Source of the DNA: Dillenia suffruticosa
Lineage: Eukaryota > Streptophyta > Magnoliopsida > Dilleniales > Dilleniaceae
NCBI GenBank assembly: GCA_033439265.1
Contig: JAVTVX010000031.1
Coordinates: 10,029,501-10,093,500, forward strand
DNA length: 64,000 nucleotides
Direction of reading: 5' to 3'
Positions 10,480-24,200 of the stretch are shown here, piece by piece. The notes under the pieces are model-generated. The model saw nothing but the letters and a program-made list of their open reading frames with translations, was not told where the DNA came from and searched no databases. Positions within the stretch are counted from its first letter, which is position 1, and each line of letters starts with the position of its first letter. Both the position numbers and the translations under genes were made by a program.

Positions 10480-12432
10480 TCAACTTCTAAGGTAAAATAT
10501 TAGCATAATTGCCATAAAGGCCCACCAAATGGAGCTTCGCCTGTACTCGGATAATGCAGAGGCCGAAGAGCTTTGAGACCTAAATCCATAAAAAAAAATA
10601 TTAATTAAGAAATCAATCCTTAGATAATTAAATTAAAATTTCGACACACTTGCTTGGTAAGCATTAATAATCCATAAAAATATTTTTTTGCCTCGAAAAC
10701 ACATACCCGGATGCAGAGTATAAGCATTTTCCGTAACCTGCAAAATTAAGAAAATAAATTGTCTTATGAATGCTTTGTAGGGGCACTGGCTCCAAACATT
10801 GTGTAGGACCAGGATCTGGAAAATTATCAAGTAACATATGAAACAAATGAAAATCATTGACTAAATTCTTACTGATATTATCCGAGTATTTTGATCGATC
10901 CAAATAAATGATTCAAATAAAAATTTAATTAAAAATCAGTCAAAACATGTTAAAAGTTTGTTTTTTGCATTTTTGCTTTTTGTTTTTTTGATTTATGATA
11001 CATTTGTTCTATTTAGCATTACTTATAAATTTGTTCAATTTTCATATGACAATTAATATATTGAGCTAAGCAACGTAGGAATTGCTAGACAAGGAACTTA
11101 CTGGGATTATTAGTGGTCAAAGTGGCAGTTCCTCCAAAGTTGCAAGCAATGTCGGAATTCCCATTTTGTTGGTAATAGGTATTGAAGGCAAAGGAAGCAT
11201 GAGACACGAGTGTGTCGGGATCATAGCACACTCCACCAGACTGTATCGGACCACAATCCGTCTGTCCAGGACCACACGCCCAGTCTAACGCATTCTGCAA
11301 ATCAACATGAGAGACCCCAGGCAAGGCTATGCACCATGTCGTGCCATCGAGGAATGTGGTGTTGCCTTCCGGAGGTGAAAGAGTATTCACCGGAATCGTT
11401 GCATCCGCCTTCTCTAGCACTTGTACTCGTCCACCCATCACACAAACTACTGCATAGCGTCCAAAAAGGAAAAAATTCAAACATTTCAAATTCACCTCAG
11501 ATAGTGACACAGTACAGAACATACCCTCTGCCCCTCCATTGGCAATAAAAGAAATGGTCTCGACATAAAAATCCTATATAGTCAAATAGTACACAACTAG
11601 AGGCTGACCAATGCCACAAGATTTCAGGACTTTGGACTAGTATCCTAGAAAGTTTGAGAGTTATTTGTTTCATGATCTCACATTGTTCGCCTATCGATTG
11701 GGATCAAAATTGATAAATCATATTTCTGAGCTTATAACACCTAGATGTCACGTGATAAGTTCGTGGGATCCACCTGAATTCCACACAAAAGCAATGAAAT
11801 TGGGTATGATTTATGAGAATTTTTCTTTTCCCTTTTATGGTTGAAAATTATGGTATTATTGGATCAGACTAATCTCCAGATTTTGGCCTGTAATGGCCTA
11901 GATTACTAAAACAATATCTGTGAAAATAGCAGCAAAATCTAACCACTTAACAAGATGTTAAACTGGGTTTGCAAAAGATTTGTTTGTTTCTTGATTTTTT
12001 TTAAAAAGGCCAAGCATAAAAACCAAGATTATTTATGATAAAAATACTCTTCCAGAAGTCTGTAAAATTTTCTCCTAAACAAAATTAATATCGACATGAA
12101 ACCCACAACTTTCATCAGAAAACAGGAGATTAATAGAACAATACCGAACACAATAAACAACACTCAATCTCTTGAAGAAAAACAAAGTAAAATGGGTAAA
12201 GATGGTAATACCCAGATAGCTTCCCAAGATGAACATGCTCTGAAAAAGCATTACCGTTTTCCACATGGCGTAGATGATGAATATTTGTCTCACAGACACC
12301 CACCTTGTACTCTATATGAAAAGCACAAAACAAGAGAAGAAAAACCCACAACACGAAATGCCTCTTTCCTTCAATGCTTACAAGAAAATGTTCTGTCCAT
12401 TCAAAACCCACGACCAACCCAAAACCCTCCAA
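10480..12432 (-). CDS. GPI-anchored X8-domain (callose-binding type) protein
   Basis: X8 (CBM43) proteins bind beta-1,3-glucan (callose) at the cell wall and plasmodesmata. Four exons, 12,432-12,255, 11,449-11,102, 10,737-10,707 (only 31 bp) and 10,579-10,480, join in frame at GT..AG sites to give 218 residues. Residues about 26-42 (HFVLWVFLLLFCAFHI) form a signal-peptide core. The X8 domain spans about 97-182: TTWCIALPGVSHVDLQNALD, then ACGPGQTDC, GGVCYDP, an ASFAFNTYYQ block, IACNFGGTATLTTNNPS and YGKCLY. It has six cysteines in the usual order. A Ser-rich linker and a hydrophobic tail (SSIWWAFMAIMLIFYLRS) fit a GPI-anchor signal. The first exon starts 25 residues before the hydrophobic core, so the true start or an extra 5' intron is uncertain. 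There is no hydrolase domain, so the protein is a binding protein. The exact subfamily (PDCB or other) is not assigned. Confidence 0.85.
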
Positions 12433-14026
12433 CTTCTCTCTCTCTTTCTCTCTCTTAAATGCAGGGGTAGAGTGAGAGACTGTTGAAGAGAATCGACCGT
12501 TTCTTCGGAGGAAATTTTGTTTGTCTCTTTAATTTACTTTAGGCGAGCTATAAAGTGTAGAGGGCTGAAGCGGCCGTACCACCATTTACAGGGCATGTAG
12601 ATTTTGATGGATTTTCTTTCATGAGTATCATTTATTGCTTCACCTCAAGAATGAGGTAAAGGAATACTTTTAATTGTTAGAATACTGAAGGCTAAGCTAA
12701 GAGGGAAGAGCTTGCCCTTCCCATTCCCAATATGTCGCGAGATATTGCTCTTCCTTTGAATAATCCCTTCTAATTGACTCTTTCACTTTGCAATGTTGTC
12801 CTTTTATTTGGGTACCTTAGACATTTCAGTTCACCTTCATGAGTATCATGTACCTATTTTGTTAATCAAATTTAAAATCTTAATTAAGAAATTTCATTAT
12901 TCATTTGACCCATCAAATATCGGAGAAAAAAAATTATTATAAGTAATTATTCATAACCCACGAAAACATATAAACTCATTCAATAAATTATCAAGTAATT
13001 AAAGGGGTTTTTTTTTTCTTATATAATTTGCATCCAACTAAATGCCAGTGAATTACGAAATACTGTACAAAAATTAATAGATTTTTTTAACACGCAAATG
13101 TAGTAGTTGAGATTCTGTTATGATTTTAAAAAAATGCTGTTTTTAAATTGTGAAAAATAAATCTTTTAAGAATATATTTTTGGAAATTGAAAATATTCAA
13201 TTCAAAATTTTTTTGCACTGAAAAATTACAGAAAATAATTTTTGAATTTAAAAAATATTCAGTTTAAATTTATTGTTGTTATGAAACACCACCTTCTTCT
13301 ACATTTTAAAAAAGATTTTCTAGAAATTGGCAATTTCTGTGGAAAAAAGTGAACCTAGAGCTACATGGTTACAAAGCACGTAGCAAAGAAATTAGTATAT
13401 AATTATTAGATAGTGCGCAAGTGGAGATAATCGGCATTAGCTGGATATTAATAAAACTTGAGATTAATTAGTTAGGTATGGTCACAATAAACTTTTCAAC
13501 ATTGTATTTTTCTTTTCCCAATTTTGCCCCTTACCTCATCCCATATTTACAACCACTTCATTCATTCGCCACGCCTCACTCAAACGCTCCCCTGGAGCCC
13601 AATCTCGACCAATTCTATGATATTAGTAAGTAGTATTTGATATGGAGAGGGTTACTAAACTCATCAGGGAACTAAGTCATTAACTTCACTCATCACTAAA
13701 AATACATTACAAATTTCCCTAATATTATGAATTTTCATACAATTATATCATTCGATATTAATTGACACAAATTTTAATAATGCAGAGTGCCTCAAAGCTT
13801 CAAAAGTGCTTTAGAAATGTTTATAGAAGAGAAATTTGCTGAATTTAAACTTCAATTTGGTCAAAGAAGGCTCACCGTCTGCCATGGCTACCAGAGTTTC
13901 ATAGGTATGCTTCTCGGAGGATTGGGGAACAAAAACAACGATGAAGGAAGATTTCTAGTGGACTACTTATAGCGAGAGGTGATTTTATCAGGGGAAAACC
14001 CAAGTGTGCTGAAGAAATTGTGTGCG

Positions 14027-14059
<33 letters not shown>

Positions 14060-14117
14060 TAGACCGGTAGTTCCATACATCAAAAGAAATGAAGAAGAAG
14101 CAAAGGTAGGAGGAATG
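12433..14117. other. Intergenic spacer upstream of the X8 gene
   Basis: There is a CT-rich stretch immediately upstream of the X8 start (about 12,436-12,460) on the plus strand, probably promoter or 5' UTR on the minus strand. AT-rich sequence follows to 13,780, then a 61-codon open frame at 13,787-13,972 that I do not recognise, and a (GA)n run at about 14,034-14,059. No supportable gene is seen. Confidence 0.45.
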
Positions 14118-14709
14118 TGTAGAAATTTGTAAATTTCATTTAAATTTAAATCAAATCGTTTTATAGCAAAGAGTATTAAGAAAAGTTTCTAAGAAAGAGG
14201 TGGAGTTCATCTGTCGTTGCTTAACTATCTTTTTCCTTGGATAAATATTTATTACTAAACAAAACTTTCTTAAATATACTATATTATCGCATAAATGAAC
14301 TTTACAAAAGTTTGGGGTACAATTTTAAATATGGACAAAGAGAGATAAAAATATGATCAAATAAAAGAGAAAAATAAGGAGAAAGATTTATCAAGAAAAC
14401 AAATTTGAAGAATGAAGAGAATTTCTTCTATTGAGTGTGAAAGAGAAATTATCTCAATATTATAAAGATAGAGAAAGAGAGAAGAGAGATTGTCTTCCAA
14501 ATTGTGTATACAAGAGAAGAGAAAATTTCTATTTATAGAAGATGGAGAGAGAGAAAGAAGAAAAAAATAAAATAAAAAAAAAAAGGAAAAGTGGAATCCT
14601 CCGATGGCTATATAGCCATTGGAGGTGCAACGGCTATTATAGTCATTGTAGTCATGGGCTCACTTGGGTTAGAAATGTTGAACCCAAGTAGACCTATATA
14701 TTTTCAATA
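14118..14709 (-). repeat. Copia 3' LTR
   Basis: On the plus strand it starts TGTAGAAATTTGTAAAT and ends near TATATTTTCAATA. A purine tract (GAGGGGAAG on the minus strand) abuts its inner edge, marking it as the 3' LTR. It is more AT-rich than its partner at matching sites. Confidence 0.85.
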
Positions 14710-17700
14710 CTTCCCCTCAAATTTGGTGAATATATATCGATGAAGTCTAATTTGCCGAAAACATTATTCATGTGACTAGCCGTAATTCTCTTGGAGAAAA
14801 TATTAGCAAATTGTTTACTACTCTTTACCTGAGGGTGATTATGGTTGTCTTCAATCTTTTGTTACACAAAATGATAATCCACCTCAATATGTTTGGTTCA
14901 TTTATGAAATATTGGATTTGATACAATGTAAATAACCGATTGGTTATCACAAAAAAGTTGAATTGGTATTGTGACCTTGAATCCCAGGTCTTCAACTAGG
15001 GTTTTAAGCCATATAATCTCACTTGTTGATACTGTCATATCTCTATATTTCACTTCTACACTAGATCTTGAAACTACTGATTGTTTCTTGTTTCTCCAAG
15101 ACACTAGATTACCTCCCACAAATATACAAAAGTTTGTTATAGATCTTCTATCTTGAGAATTTTCGACCCAATTCGCATCATAATATCCAATAATTTCATA
15201 ATTTTGATTGCATTTCATCCATATTCTATGCCCAGGAGAGCCCTTTAGGTACCTCAAGATCCTTTCAGCTGCTCTCCAATGTTCTATTTTTAGATTATGC
15301 ATATGCTGACTAATTCGGCTAACCGCATATAGTATATCTGGCTTGGTGATCGTCAAGTAAATGAGTTTTTCAACGAGTCTCTAATATCTCAGTATGTTGA
15401 TAAAGAATTGATCATTATCTTTTTCTTTTTCAAAGGTCAAGACTAGGATACAAGCTAGTTTAACTCCAATTTTACCTATTTTCTGCAAAAGATCAAACAT
15501 GTACTTTTTTTGAGATAGAACAAGCCCTTTAGAGGAGTAGATAAGTTCTATACCTAAAAAGTAACTTAGTTTCCTTAAATCTTTAATTTCAAATTTAGAT
15601 TTAAGAAAATTTTTAACTTGATCTATTTGCTTTATATCATTCCCGATTATGATTATGTTATCGACATAAATAAGTACAACGGTGATCTTTTCATTAAAAA
15701 ATTTTGTAAATAAAAATGAGTTACTATTACAGTTAGAGAAATCATAACTGAGAAAAGCGGTGCTAAATTTAGCATATCAAACTCGAGGAGATTGTTTCAA
15801 ACCATGGATGGCCTTACTGAGCTTGCATACTTGTCCATCTTTACCTTCAAGCCCTTTAGGAAGTTGCATGTAAACTTTCTCTTTCAATTCTCCTTGGAAG
15901 AATGCATTTTTCATATCCATTTGAAATATCAACAAACTCCAGTTTGTTACAAGGGACAATATAACTCGGACTGTGGTCATTTTAGCAACCGGAGCAAAAG
16001 TTTCAGTGTAATTTTCTCCATATGTCTGAGTGAAGCCTTTGGCTACAAGTCTTGCTTTGAGGCAGTCAATTGTTCTTTCACTCTTATGCTTGACCTTGTA
16101 AACCTACTTGCACCCTACCGCTTTCTTTCCTTTAGCAAGAGTGGTGATCTCCCAAGTTTGATTCTTGGTAAAAGCATTAAATTCTGCATTCATAGCCTTT
16201 CTCTATTCTTGATGAGCATTAGTTTATTCATAACTCAAAGGTTCCTGCACTTGGTCAATGCCATTCAAAGACTCTTGATAACTAGAAGAAATTTATTAGT
16301 TATATAAAAATCAGAGATAGGATGAGATGTAACTTTGGAATTATAATAAACTTTCTTATTTAACCATTACGAAGGACGTCTTAATCTGTTGATCTTCTAA
16401 GTGGAGGAGGTGGCGAGGATGGTTCCATAAGAATTTTCTCATTTTCTTCATTAACTTGTTCTCCCTTTTATTCATTATTTTATTCTAGAATTATTTTTTG
16501 GGGAGATTTCTTTTCAACTCTTGGATATTCCCAAAAAAGGATTTGTAAATTTCTTTTTATGAAATCTTTATCTTTGTATGTTCTTGAAATAGAATTTATT
16601 TTTAAAAAATATTACATTCTTAAATATATAGACTTTATTAGTTTCGGGTTCATAACATAAATATTCTTTTTGAAATAATGTATAGTTTATAAAAACACAA
16701 CATCTTCTCTTTCTTTCTAACTTATTTATTATTTGAGAAGGAATACGAGTATAGCATGTACAACATAATATTTTAAGATGAGATAAGGATAGTTTTTCTT
16801 TTCTAAATATCTCTAAAGAAGATTTTCCTTTGAGAGACTTTGTGGGAAGTCGATTAATTATATGTGTAGCTATACTAATTACATCACTCCAAAATATTTT
16901 AGGCATATTTACAAAAAAATATCATGGTCCTTACTATTTCTAGTAAATGCCTATTCTTTCTTTCGGTTACTTCATTTTATTGTGGAGTTTAGGGACGAGA
17001 TATTTGATAAATGATTCCTTTGTTTTCTAGAAATTCTTTAAATTCATTACTCATATATTCACCTCTATTATCAATTCTAAGTGTTTTAATATGAGTATCA
17101 TATTATTTCAAGATAAAGTTGTTAAAATTTTTAAATGTTTCGAAAGCATGTGTTTTAGTGTGAAGCATGTATATCCATGTATATCTAGATTTATGATTTA
17201 TAAAAGAAATAAAATATTTGAAACCTCTTTTAGATTTAATAGGGGATGTCCATATATCTGAATGCACAAGATCAAAAACATTTTTATAAATAGTTTCCGA
17301 AATTGAATAAAATACTCGGGTTTGTTTCCCAAAAATACATGTTTCACAATGATCATTTTTACAAAATTTTGTTGGAAAAAATAATTTTAAGGTTTGATTA
17401 TTTGGGTGACCTAATCTAGCATTGAGATGGAGATACAAAAACCAACATTTCTCTTTTGTGTGGTTTAATCTCTTGCAATGTGAGCATCCTTTCTTATGAG
17501 GAGGCTGATAGATTTTGTTGGCAATAGGTTCTGGTGCAGGAATAGAGACTTGTTGCTCAACTTTAAATCCGTGAACTTCAACTTTTGATTGTGAAGCCTC
17601 CTCAAGCCGCATGCTAGCATCAGCCTTCTGAATTAGGAATCGGATTTCTTGATATGAAGGGAAGTCCTTCATCCTAAAGATTTCTTAGTGAACATTTGAG

Positions 17701-18243
17701 AAGCGTTCGCCAAGAGAGATAAGAAGGTCAAAAGACTTATCTTCATCCTTCTGTTTCAGTAATATCTTCGGATCACATGTTTAAGGTCTTAGTGCCTTCA
17801 ATTCATTCCATAGATCTTCATATTCTTCAAATAGTTGGAAAAGAATTTTCTCCTCCTTCTGAATGTTTGCGATCTTCCGCTTGATTTCAAAAATTCTTCC
17901 CACATTAGATTCTTGCTCATATAGATCGTACATTTGATCCCATAGAGATTTAGAATTTGGACAAGATGACACAATATTTTTATGAGTTTGATCCATGGCA
18001 CTAGAGAGAAGAATGAAGATTTGATCATCTCTTTCTTTCTATTCTTCATATGCAAGGTTGGTAATATCAAGAGATTCTTTCGTTATAAATTTCAAGAGTT
18101 TTAAAGTATTGAGTGATCTTTTGATGTGTCTTACCTATTGGAAATAATTTGTGGAGGTTAAGATTGTGGAAGAAAAAAGTTGGGTTTGAAATGAAGTAAA
18201 CGAGGACGAAGGATTTACCGTTTGAGAAATAATAGAATTCTCT

Positions 18244-18253
18244 TCTGATACCA
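18244..18253 (-). other. Primer-binding site of the Copia element (tRNA-iMet type)
   Basis: TGGTATCAGA on the minus strand starts directly at the LTR edge. This is the standard complement of the 3' end of plant initiator Met tRNA. Confidence 0.75.
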
Positions 18254-18845
18254 TGTAGAAATTTGTAAATCTCACTTAAATTCAACCAAAACTGTTCTAT
18301 AGCAGAAACACTAGGAAAGTTCTCAGGAAAGAGATGAAGCTCATTTGTCCTCGTTTAAATACCTCGTTTAAATACCTTTTTTCTTGGACAAATATTTGTC
18401 ACTAGACAGAACTTTTATAGACATGATATGCCATCGCATACTAGAGAATGAGTTTTACAAAAGTTTGGAACACAAATTTAAATATAGACGAAGAAAGATA
18501 AAAATGTGATCAAATAAAAGAGAAAAATAAGAAGAAAGATTTATCAAAAAATTGAAGAATAAAAAGAATTTCTTGTATAAAGTGTGAAAGAGAAATTATC
18601 TCAATATTACAAAAATAGAGAAAGAGAGAAAAGAGATTTTGGAAGAGAGATTGTTTTCCAAGTTGTGTATACAAAAGAAGAGAAAAATCCTATTTATAGA
18701 AGTTGGGGGAGAGAGAAAGAAGAAAAATAAAAATAAAAAATAAAAAGGAATAGTGGAATCCTCCAACGGCTATTATAGCCGTTGCAGTCATGGGCCCACT
18801 TGGGCCAGAAATCTTGGGCCCAAGTGAGCCTATGTATTTTCAATA
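18254..18845 (-). repeat. Copia 5' LTR
   Basis: It is homologous to 14,118-14,709 over its whole length. Its inner edge abuts TGGTATCAGA on the minus strand, a primer-binding site for initiator methionine tRNA. Confidence 0.85.
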
Positions 18846-21239
18846 GAATTGAATTAGCTCCCTACTTTTATAAACATTACCGATAGACATGGTGTGCTCT
18901 CATCATGTCGTTAAACTTGAATGCTTAGAATTTGTTTAATCAAGTTCAAGAAAGAAACAAGAAAGAGAAGAAAAAGACATGCGTGAAATTCACATATGTT
19001 TTGAAAAATGCCTACTTTAGGGGCATTTCTAAGAGAATGCCTTGAAATGCCACTAAAAGATGAATAAATGCCGCGAAATGGGGTGTTATTGAGCCATTTT
19101 CTAGTTTTTGTTAGCAGCAGCGACAAAACTCAAAAGTTGAAGGATTTGGTGCTCAATTGGAAGAAATAAAGATGTATTCAAGTTTTAAAATGAGAAAGAG
19201 ATGGATTTAAAACTTTAATTTGAAAGAAAAATTTTCAGTAGTGATGCATGAAAGTTGGGGCCGCTGTTAATGGTGGGTTTTGGTAAAAGAAAACTTAAAA
19301 TTGATGGGGGGAAGATGTGTTATGATGCGGACAAATTTTTCAATATTAATATTTTTTTGTTTCATTTTGAACATATTTTCTTCTTTTTGAAATATTTTCA
19401 AAATATTTCAATATGTTAAATTAATTAATACTTATACAAAAATTTTTATATTTTTTATATTTATATTTTTTCATATTTAATAAATTATTTGTTTATTTAA
19501 TTATATTATTCTTTTTTATATTATTTGTTTTATGATTAAAAAATATATATTTGATTATTTTAAAATTTTATTATAAAAGATGACTATTTTATTATTTTCA
19601 TAAAATAATTAATATTTATATAAAAATTCTCATATTTTTATATTTACGCATTTGTTCACGTTTCTATTTTCTTTATTTTTACATAATGTTATTTTCCAGT
19701 ATCATTCGTATTTATTTCTGTTTTTCTATTTTCATTTTTGTGTAACCTAGTTTTAAAGGTGCAAAGCTGATAGTTTTGTGAATATCAAATGTTAGATTTA
19801 ATTATTATAAGTGAAAGCATGGTATTTTTTCGGAAAAATAAAAAGTTTAAGTTTTTCAGTTATACTTCAAAGAATAAATGCAGACAATTCGGGAACCAGG
19901 ATACTTTTCTCGATGATCTTGCAGTCGGGATGATAATCATATTAAAAGAGTTATCATTGCAATGTCATAATACCGCAACCTTACTCGAAATTTTTTCTTC
20001 AACGCTCAATTAATCTCCCAGCATATGCGTTTATTCTATCTGTGCGTTCTTCTTCTTTTTCTCTCAATTGAAAAGATAATTAATCCTCACGTAGGATATT
20101 TGAGAGGAATTAGGGAGTGTGGAGATAATGGGTTAACTACCCATTATTCCTCAAATTTAAATTTAATTTAATTTTAAATTTGTGTGATAAAAGCCCCTAC
20201 ATGGACATTTTTTTATCAACATCTTCTACATGCACATGAGAACATTTTATATTCGTCACGAGATCACAATTCATACGATTTTTTATATCACCCTATTGGA
20301 TTTTTATATAAGATTGAGCATCGTGGACTAGCAAGTACACCTACAACAAAAAACTTCTCGATATATCTGTTAGAATGATCAAATAGTCATAGTTAGTACG
20401 AAAAAAGAACTCGTTGTACCCGAAACTCAATGTAATTACATCCATAAAGCCATTTTGTTTATTGAAAGTGATCCCTAATTATTGTTCGACTGTATATTCA
20501 CTATTATGTTTGAATCCAACATGGATAAAATAACAGGCCGGCTAGTGAATACTACGTCAGGATGTAGTGTCAATTGGTTTTCCTTTTCCCAAACTTGAAT
20601 CTATCAGTTTCAATTTAGTTGTTTTACTAGAATTGTCTTTTAGACCTTAATTTATCTTCCAGCCCATAAGTAAACAGATTAAAATAACAAACACTGAACT
20701 AAAATTTCTAAGCTAAAAGTAATAAGGGTACAAGAGATCCCCCATAATGGATGTCGGGTCTCACACAGTGGGAACGATAATCATGATCATATTATTATAT
20801 CAAATAATAGCCCACACTATTCTATGGTTGTCTTATCACACACGGTATGAAACACGCACCACAGTATTATTCTCTTATCTCTTAAGATGGTATATGTTAG
20901 ATTTATCTAACACTGTGTGAGTATGGGAATCAGTCTATACATAAAATTTTATCTAGAGATCTTAGAGAGAGTATTTCAGAGACAATATCACTATACGCAT
21001 GTGATATTTTAGATCTCAAATCTAGCTACTTATATGCAACATAGATGTGAGTATTTCCATGTGAGTATTTCCATATCAGTCATATCGCATATGAGTTCAT
21101 CCTGAATACGTATCATGACAAGTTATGTTCTAGCAGACTACTCTCAAAGTCTCTTATGATTAGAAACCGTATAATCCCCGCTTACTCAGAGCTGGAGGTG
21201 ATCACTTGGATAAGAGAGTCGATTTCGTCTGCCTGACAT
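18846..21239. other. AT-rich spacer, no gene seen
   Basis: This is very AT-rich sequence, with long A/T runs at 19,330-19,700. Small open frames (18,911-19,126 minus, 19,789-20,013 plus, 20,184-20,378 plus) have no recognisable domain. The 20,370-21,240 part may include an eroded LTR of the Copia remnant to the right, but I could not find its partner. Confidence 0.4.
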
Positions 21240-24200
21240 ATCTTTTATCAAAATACTTTACAAAATATATGACAATAAACAAGTGCAAAAAATAAACTTG
21301 TGACTGAATAATTCACATATGTCATATATTTAAATAAGTATCATAATCAGTACAGAGTGAGAAAAGTCAAAATATACGTAAATTCAATGATTCCATATAT
21401 CTCACAAAGGAATCTCTCACAATAAGTTTAGTAAGGGATTAGCCGTCTTGTTGTGTGAAAAGTGTACTTAATCGTTATTACTCTTTTTGGTGATATCTCT
21501 TACAAAATAGTATCAGATATTAATGTGTTTGGTCTTATTGTGATACTTAGCGTCTCGATTGTAGGCAATTTGAGATCTAATTTCCACAATAAATCATCAC
21601 TGGCCTCCCACTATCTGTCATAACCCCTAAATCATCCAGAACTTTCTAGAACCAAACACTCTCTTGCACTGTCGCCACAAACTCAATCTTTATCGTGGAT
21701 AGAGATATACAGATTTGTTTGTTGTTTCTCCAAGATATGACATTATTATGAAGCAAGACAACAAAAACTTATATCAATTTGTGTCCATCCAGATCGCCAT
21801 CCCAGTCGGCGTTTGAATACCAACGAGATGCAAATCACCTCCTTTGTAACTCCAGGAGAGATTTACTGTTCTCTTGAGATATTTTAGAATCTTTTTCACT
21901 GTTTTTCAGTGACCCCTTTCAGGATTCAATTGATACCTACTCATCAGATTGACTACAAAAATAAATGTCTAGCGTGTATGCCCTAGACTGCCCATCACAC
22001 TAGCATAAGAGATTCTATTCATCTCCTTTATTTCTTCTTGAGTTTAGGACATATGTCAAGACTCAGATATTCACTTTTATGATAGGAGTATCTATTTGAT
22101 TACAATCATTCATCTCGAAATACTCAAAAATCTTTCTGACGTAAGACTTTTGTAAAAGAGCTAACACCCATCTTGAACGATCTCTTTATATCATAATTTT
22201 GAGAATGAACTAAGTCTTACCCATATCTTTTATATAAAAAACTCGACAATAATCATGTTTTAATGGTCATCAAATACTATCTGTTGTTCCCCATGAACAG
22301 AATGTCACTCACATATAAGAATATGATCACAAAAAAATTATTAGAACGTATCAAATAAATATAATGATTCTTTTCGATCATTATAAAACCATAAGATCCT
22401 TTTTGTGAAATTTTAGATACAATCACCTGAATAACTATTTTAGGTCGTATATCGACTTCCAAAATCGACAAATTTTATCCTCATGACTTATTAGAACGAA
22501 CTCAGAGGGTTGTTCTATGTAAATTTCCTTATCCAAGCTTCCATTACAAAAGTCGGTTTTTACATTCATCTAGTGTAACTCCAAATTTATGTTCACAACA
22601 ATCGCTAAAACTAAACAAATCAAGATAAATTTGGACTATGACTCCCCGATAGTTTACGTCCTTAGTCTAAGTGTAACATTTGGTTATCAGACGGGTCTTA
22701 TACCTTTCTACCAATCTATCAACCTTTCTCTTAATCTTGAGAACCTATTCATTCCCAATGATCCTTCTACCCTTAGACAAATCAACTAGATCTCAAACCC
22801 TATTGATTCTCATCGACTCATTCTTTTTATCTATGGACTCCAACAAATGGTCATTTGCAGAACCATTGAGAGCCTCTAAAACTACTTGAGATTCTTCATT
22901 ATCCTCAAGAGTCATAATGAAGGTCTCACCCTCAATCAGGAAGTGCCATTTAAGTACGCATCCTCGATACTCTTACGAGGAGAAAGAACCTCTTCACCTC
23001 TAGATAACTCTTACCAAAACCAAAATCTATAATGAGATTTTGGGTCTCACCGTTGGGTTCACTGGAGTCACTAGACTCATCAATCTGATAGAATGTAAAG
23101 TCCAGATCGATTTCTCCTTTCTTAGGGAAATCATTCTCAAGGAATATGATATCACGAAACTCAATCTTAATGACAATGTCGTCCGTATATTCACCTAAAA
23201 ACATATACTCCTGGAGTGTTCTGAGTATTTTATAAGATGCATTTCTTTCCTCGTATGCCTAACTTGCTATGTGAATATGAAAAATTGTGATCATATGCGA
23301 TACAACTCCATAACCCCAAGTGGCTAAGGTCAGGCTATCTCCTTGTACAAAGCTCATAAAGGGTACAAATTGTAGATTTTAATAGAATACGGTTAAGAAC
23401 GTAGACTGTAGTTAAAAAGTATCTCTCCGATAGAAGATGAATAAATTGACCAGTGCCATCATAAAACTCACTATCTTTAACAAAATCCTATTTCTTTTCT
23501 CAGCTACTCCATTATACTAAGAAATAGTATGAATAATCAGCGGTTTCGTAATACACTTATCAAAACAAAACTCTTTAAATAGTTCTAACAAATACTTGTG
23601 TCCCGAATTGGTTCTGAGAATTTTTACTCTCAAGTCTAATTAATTTTTAATTTCACTAATAAACCTCCTAAAGCATTCAAATGCCTCAAACTTATGTGAA
23701 ATCAGTTAGACGTAATCAAAATGCGTGTAATCGTCTATGAACGTAATAAAGTACACAACTCTATTTCGGACTCTCGTGTGCATAGGATTACAGATATCGG
23801 AGTGGACTAACTACAATGGAGTCTCGCCTCATTACGTTACCTAATGGTTTTTTTGTAACTTTGCTGATTAGATAAAACTCACATATGGACAACTCAAATC
23901 TGGTTAGCGGGTCTAATAGACCACTCGTAGCCAACCGATTTATTTTCTCTTGTCCTATGTATCCATCAACTATGCTATACATTTACATCATCATCTACAC
24001 AATCAGATGTAAAGACAATAGAAGAAAACAGGAATACCGTTACTAGAAACAACATCCGGTGTATATAGTCTATCATGAATAAAACTAGAATAGATCAAAC
24101 GGTTGTCATTTAATAAAAATAGATGATTTAGTATATGACAATGCATATCCTTGGCAATTTAAACAAAATACTAAAATCAAATTTTTTCGAATATTTGGAG

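Larger units (their letters stand above)
14118..18845 (-). mobile_element. Old Ty1/Copia LTR retrotransposon (broken)
   Basis: Two related LTRs of about 592 bp flank a 3.5-kb interior, shorter than the usual 4-5 kb. On the minus strand the order is LTR, primer-binding site, gag-like segment (about 17,780-17,996), zinc knuckle and integrase segments (about 16,570-17,670), reverse transcriptase (about 15,400-16,000) and RNase H (14,898-15,356, including GYYDANW and FCDNQS-type motifs), then a GA-rich polypurine tract and LTR. The gag-integrase-RT order identifies Copia. A short duplication of GAAT flanks the ends (GAATG left, GAATT right). The LTRs differ by roughly a fifth in the parts compared by eye, so this is an old insertion. 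The coding part is broken in many places. Confidence 0.9.

Noticed and set aside
13787-13972. 61-codon open frame starting MPQSFKSALEMF
   Set aside because: No recognisable domain, no partner exons and no codon or context support. It lies in spacer next to a GA microsatellite.
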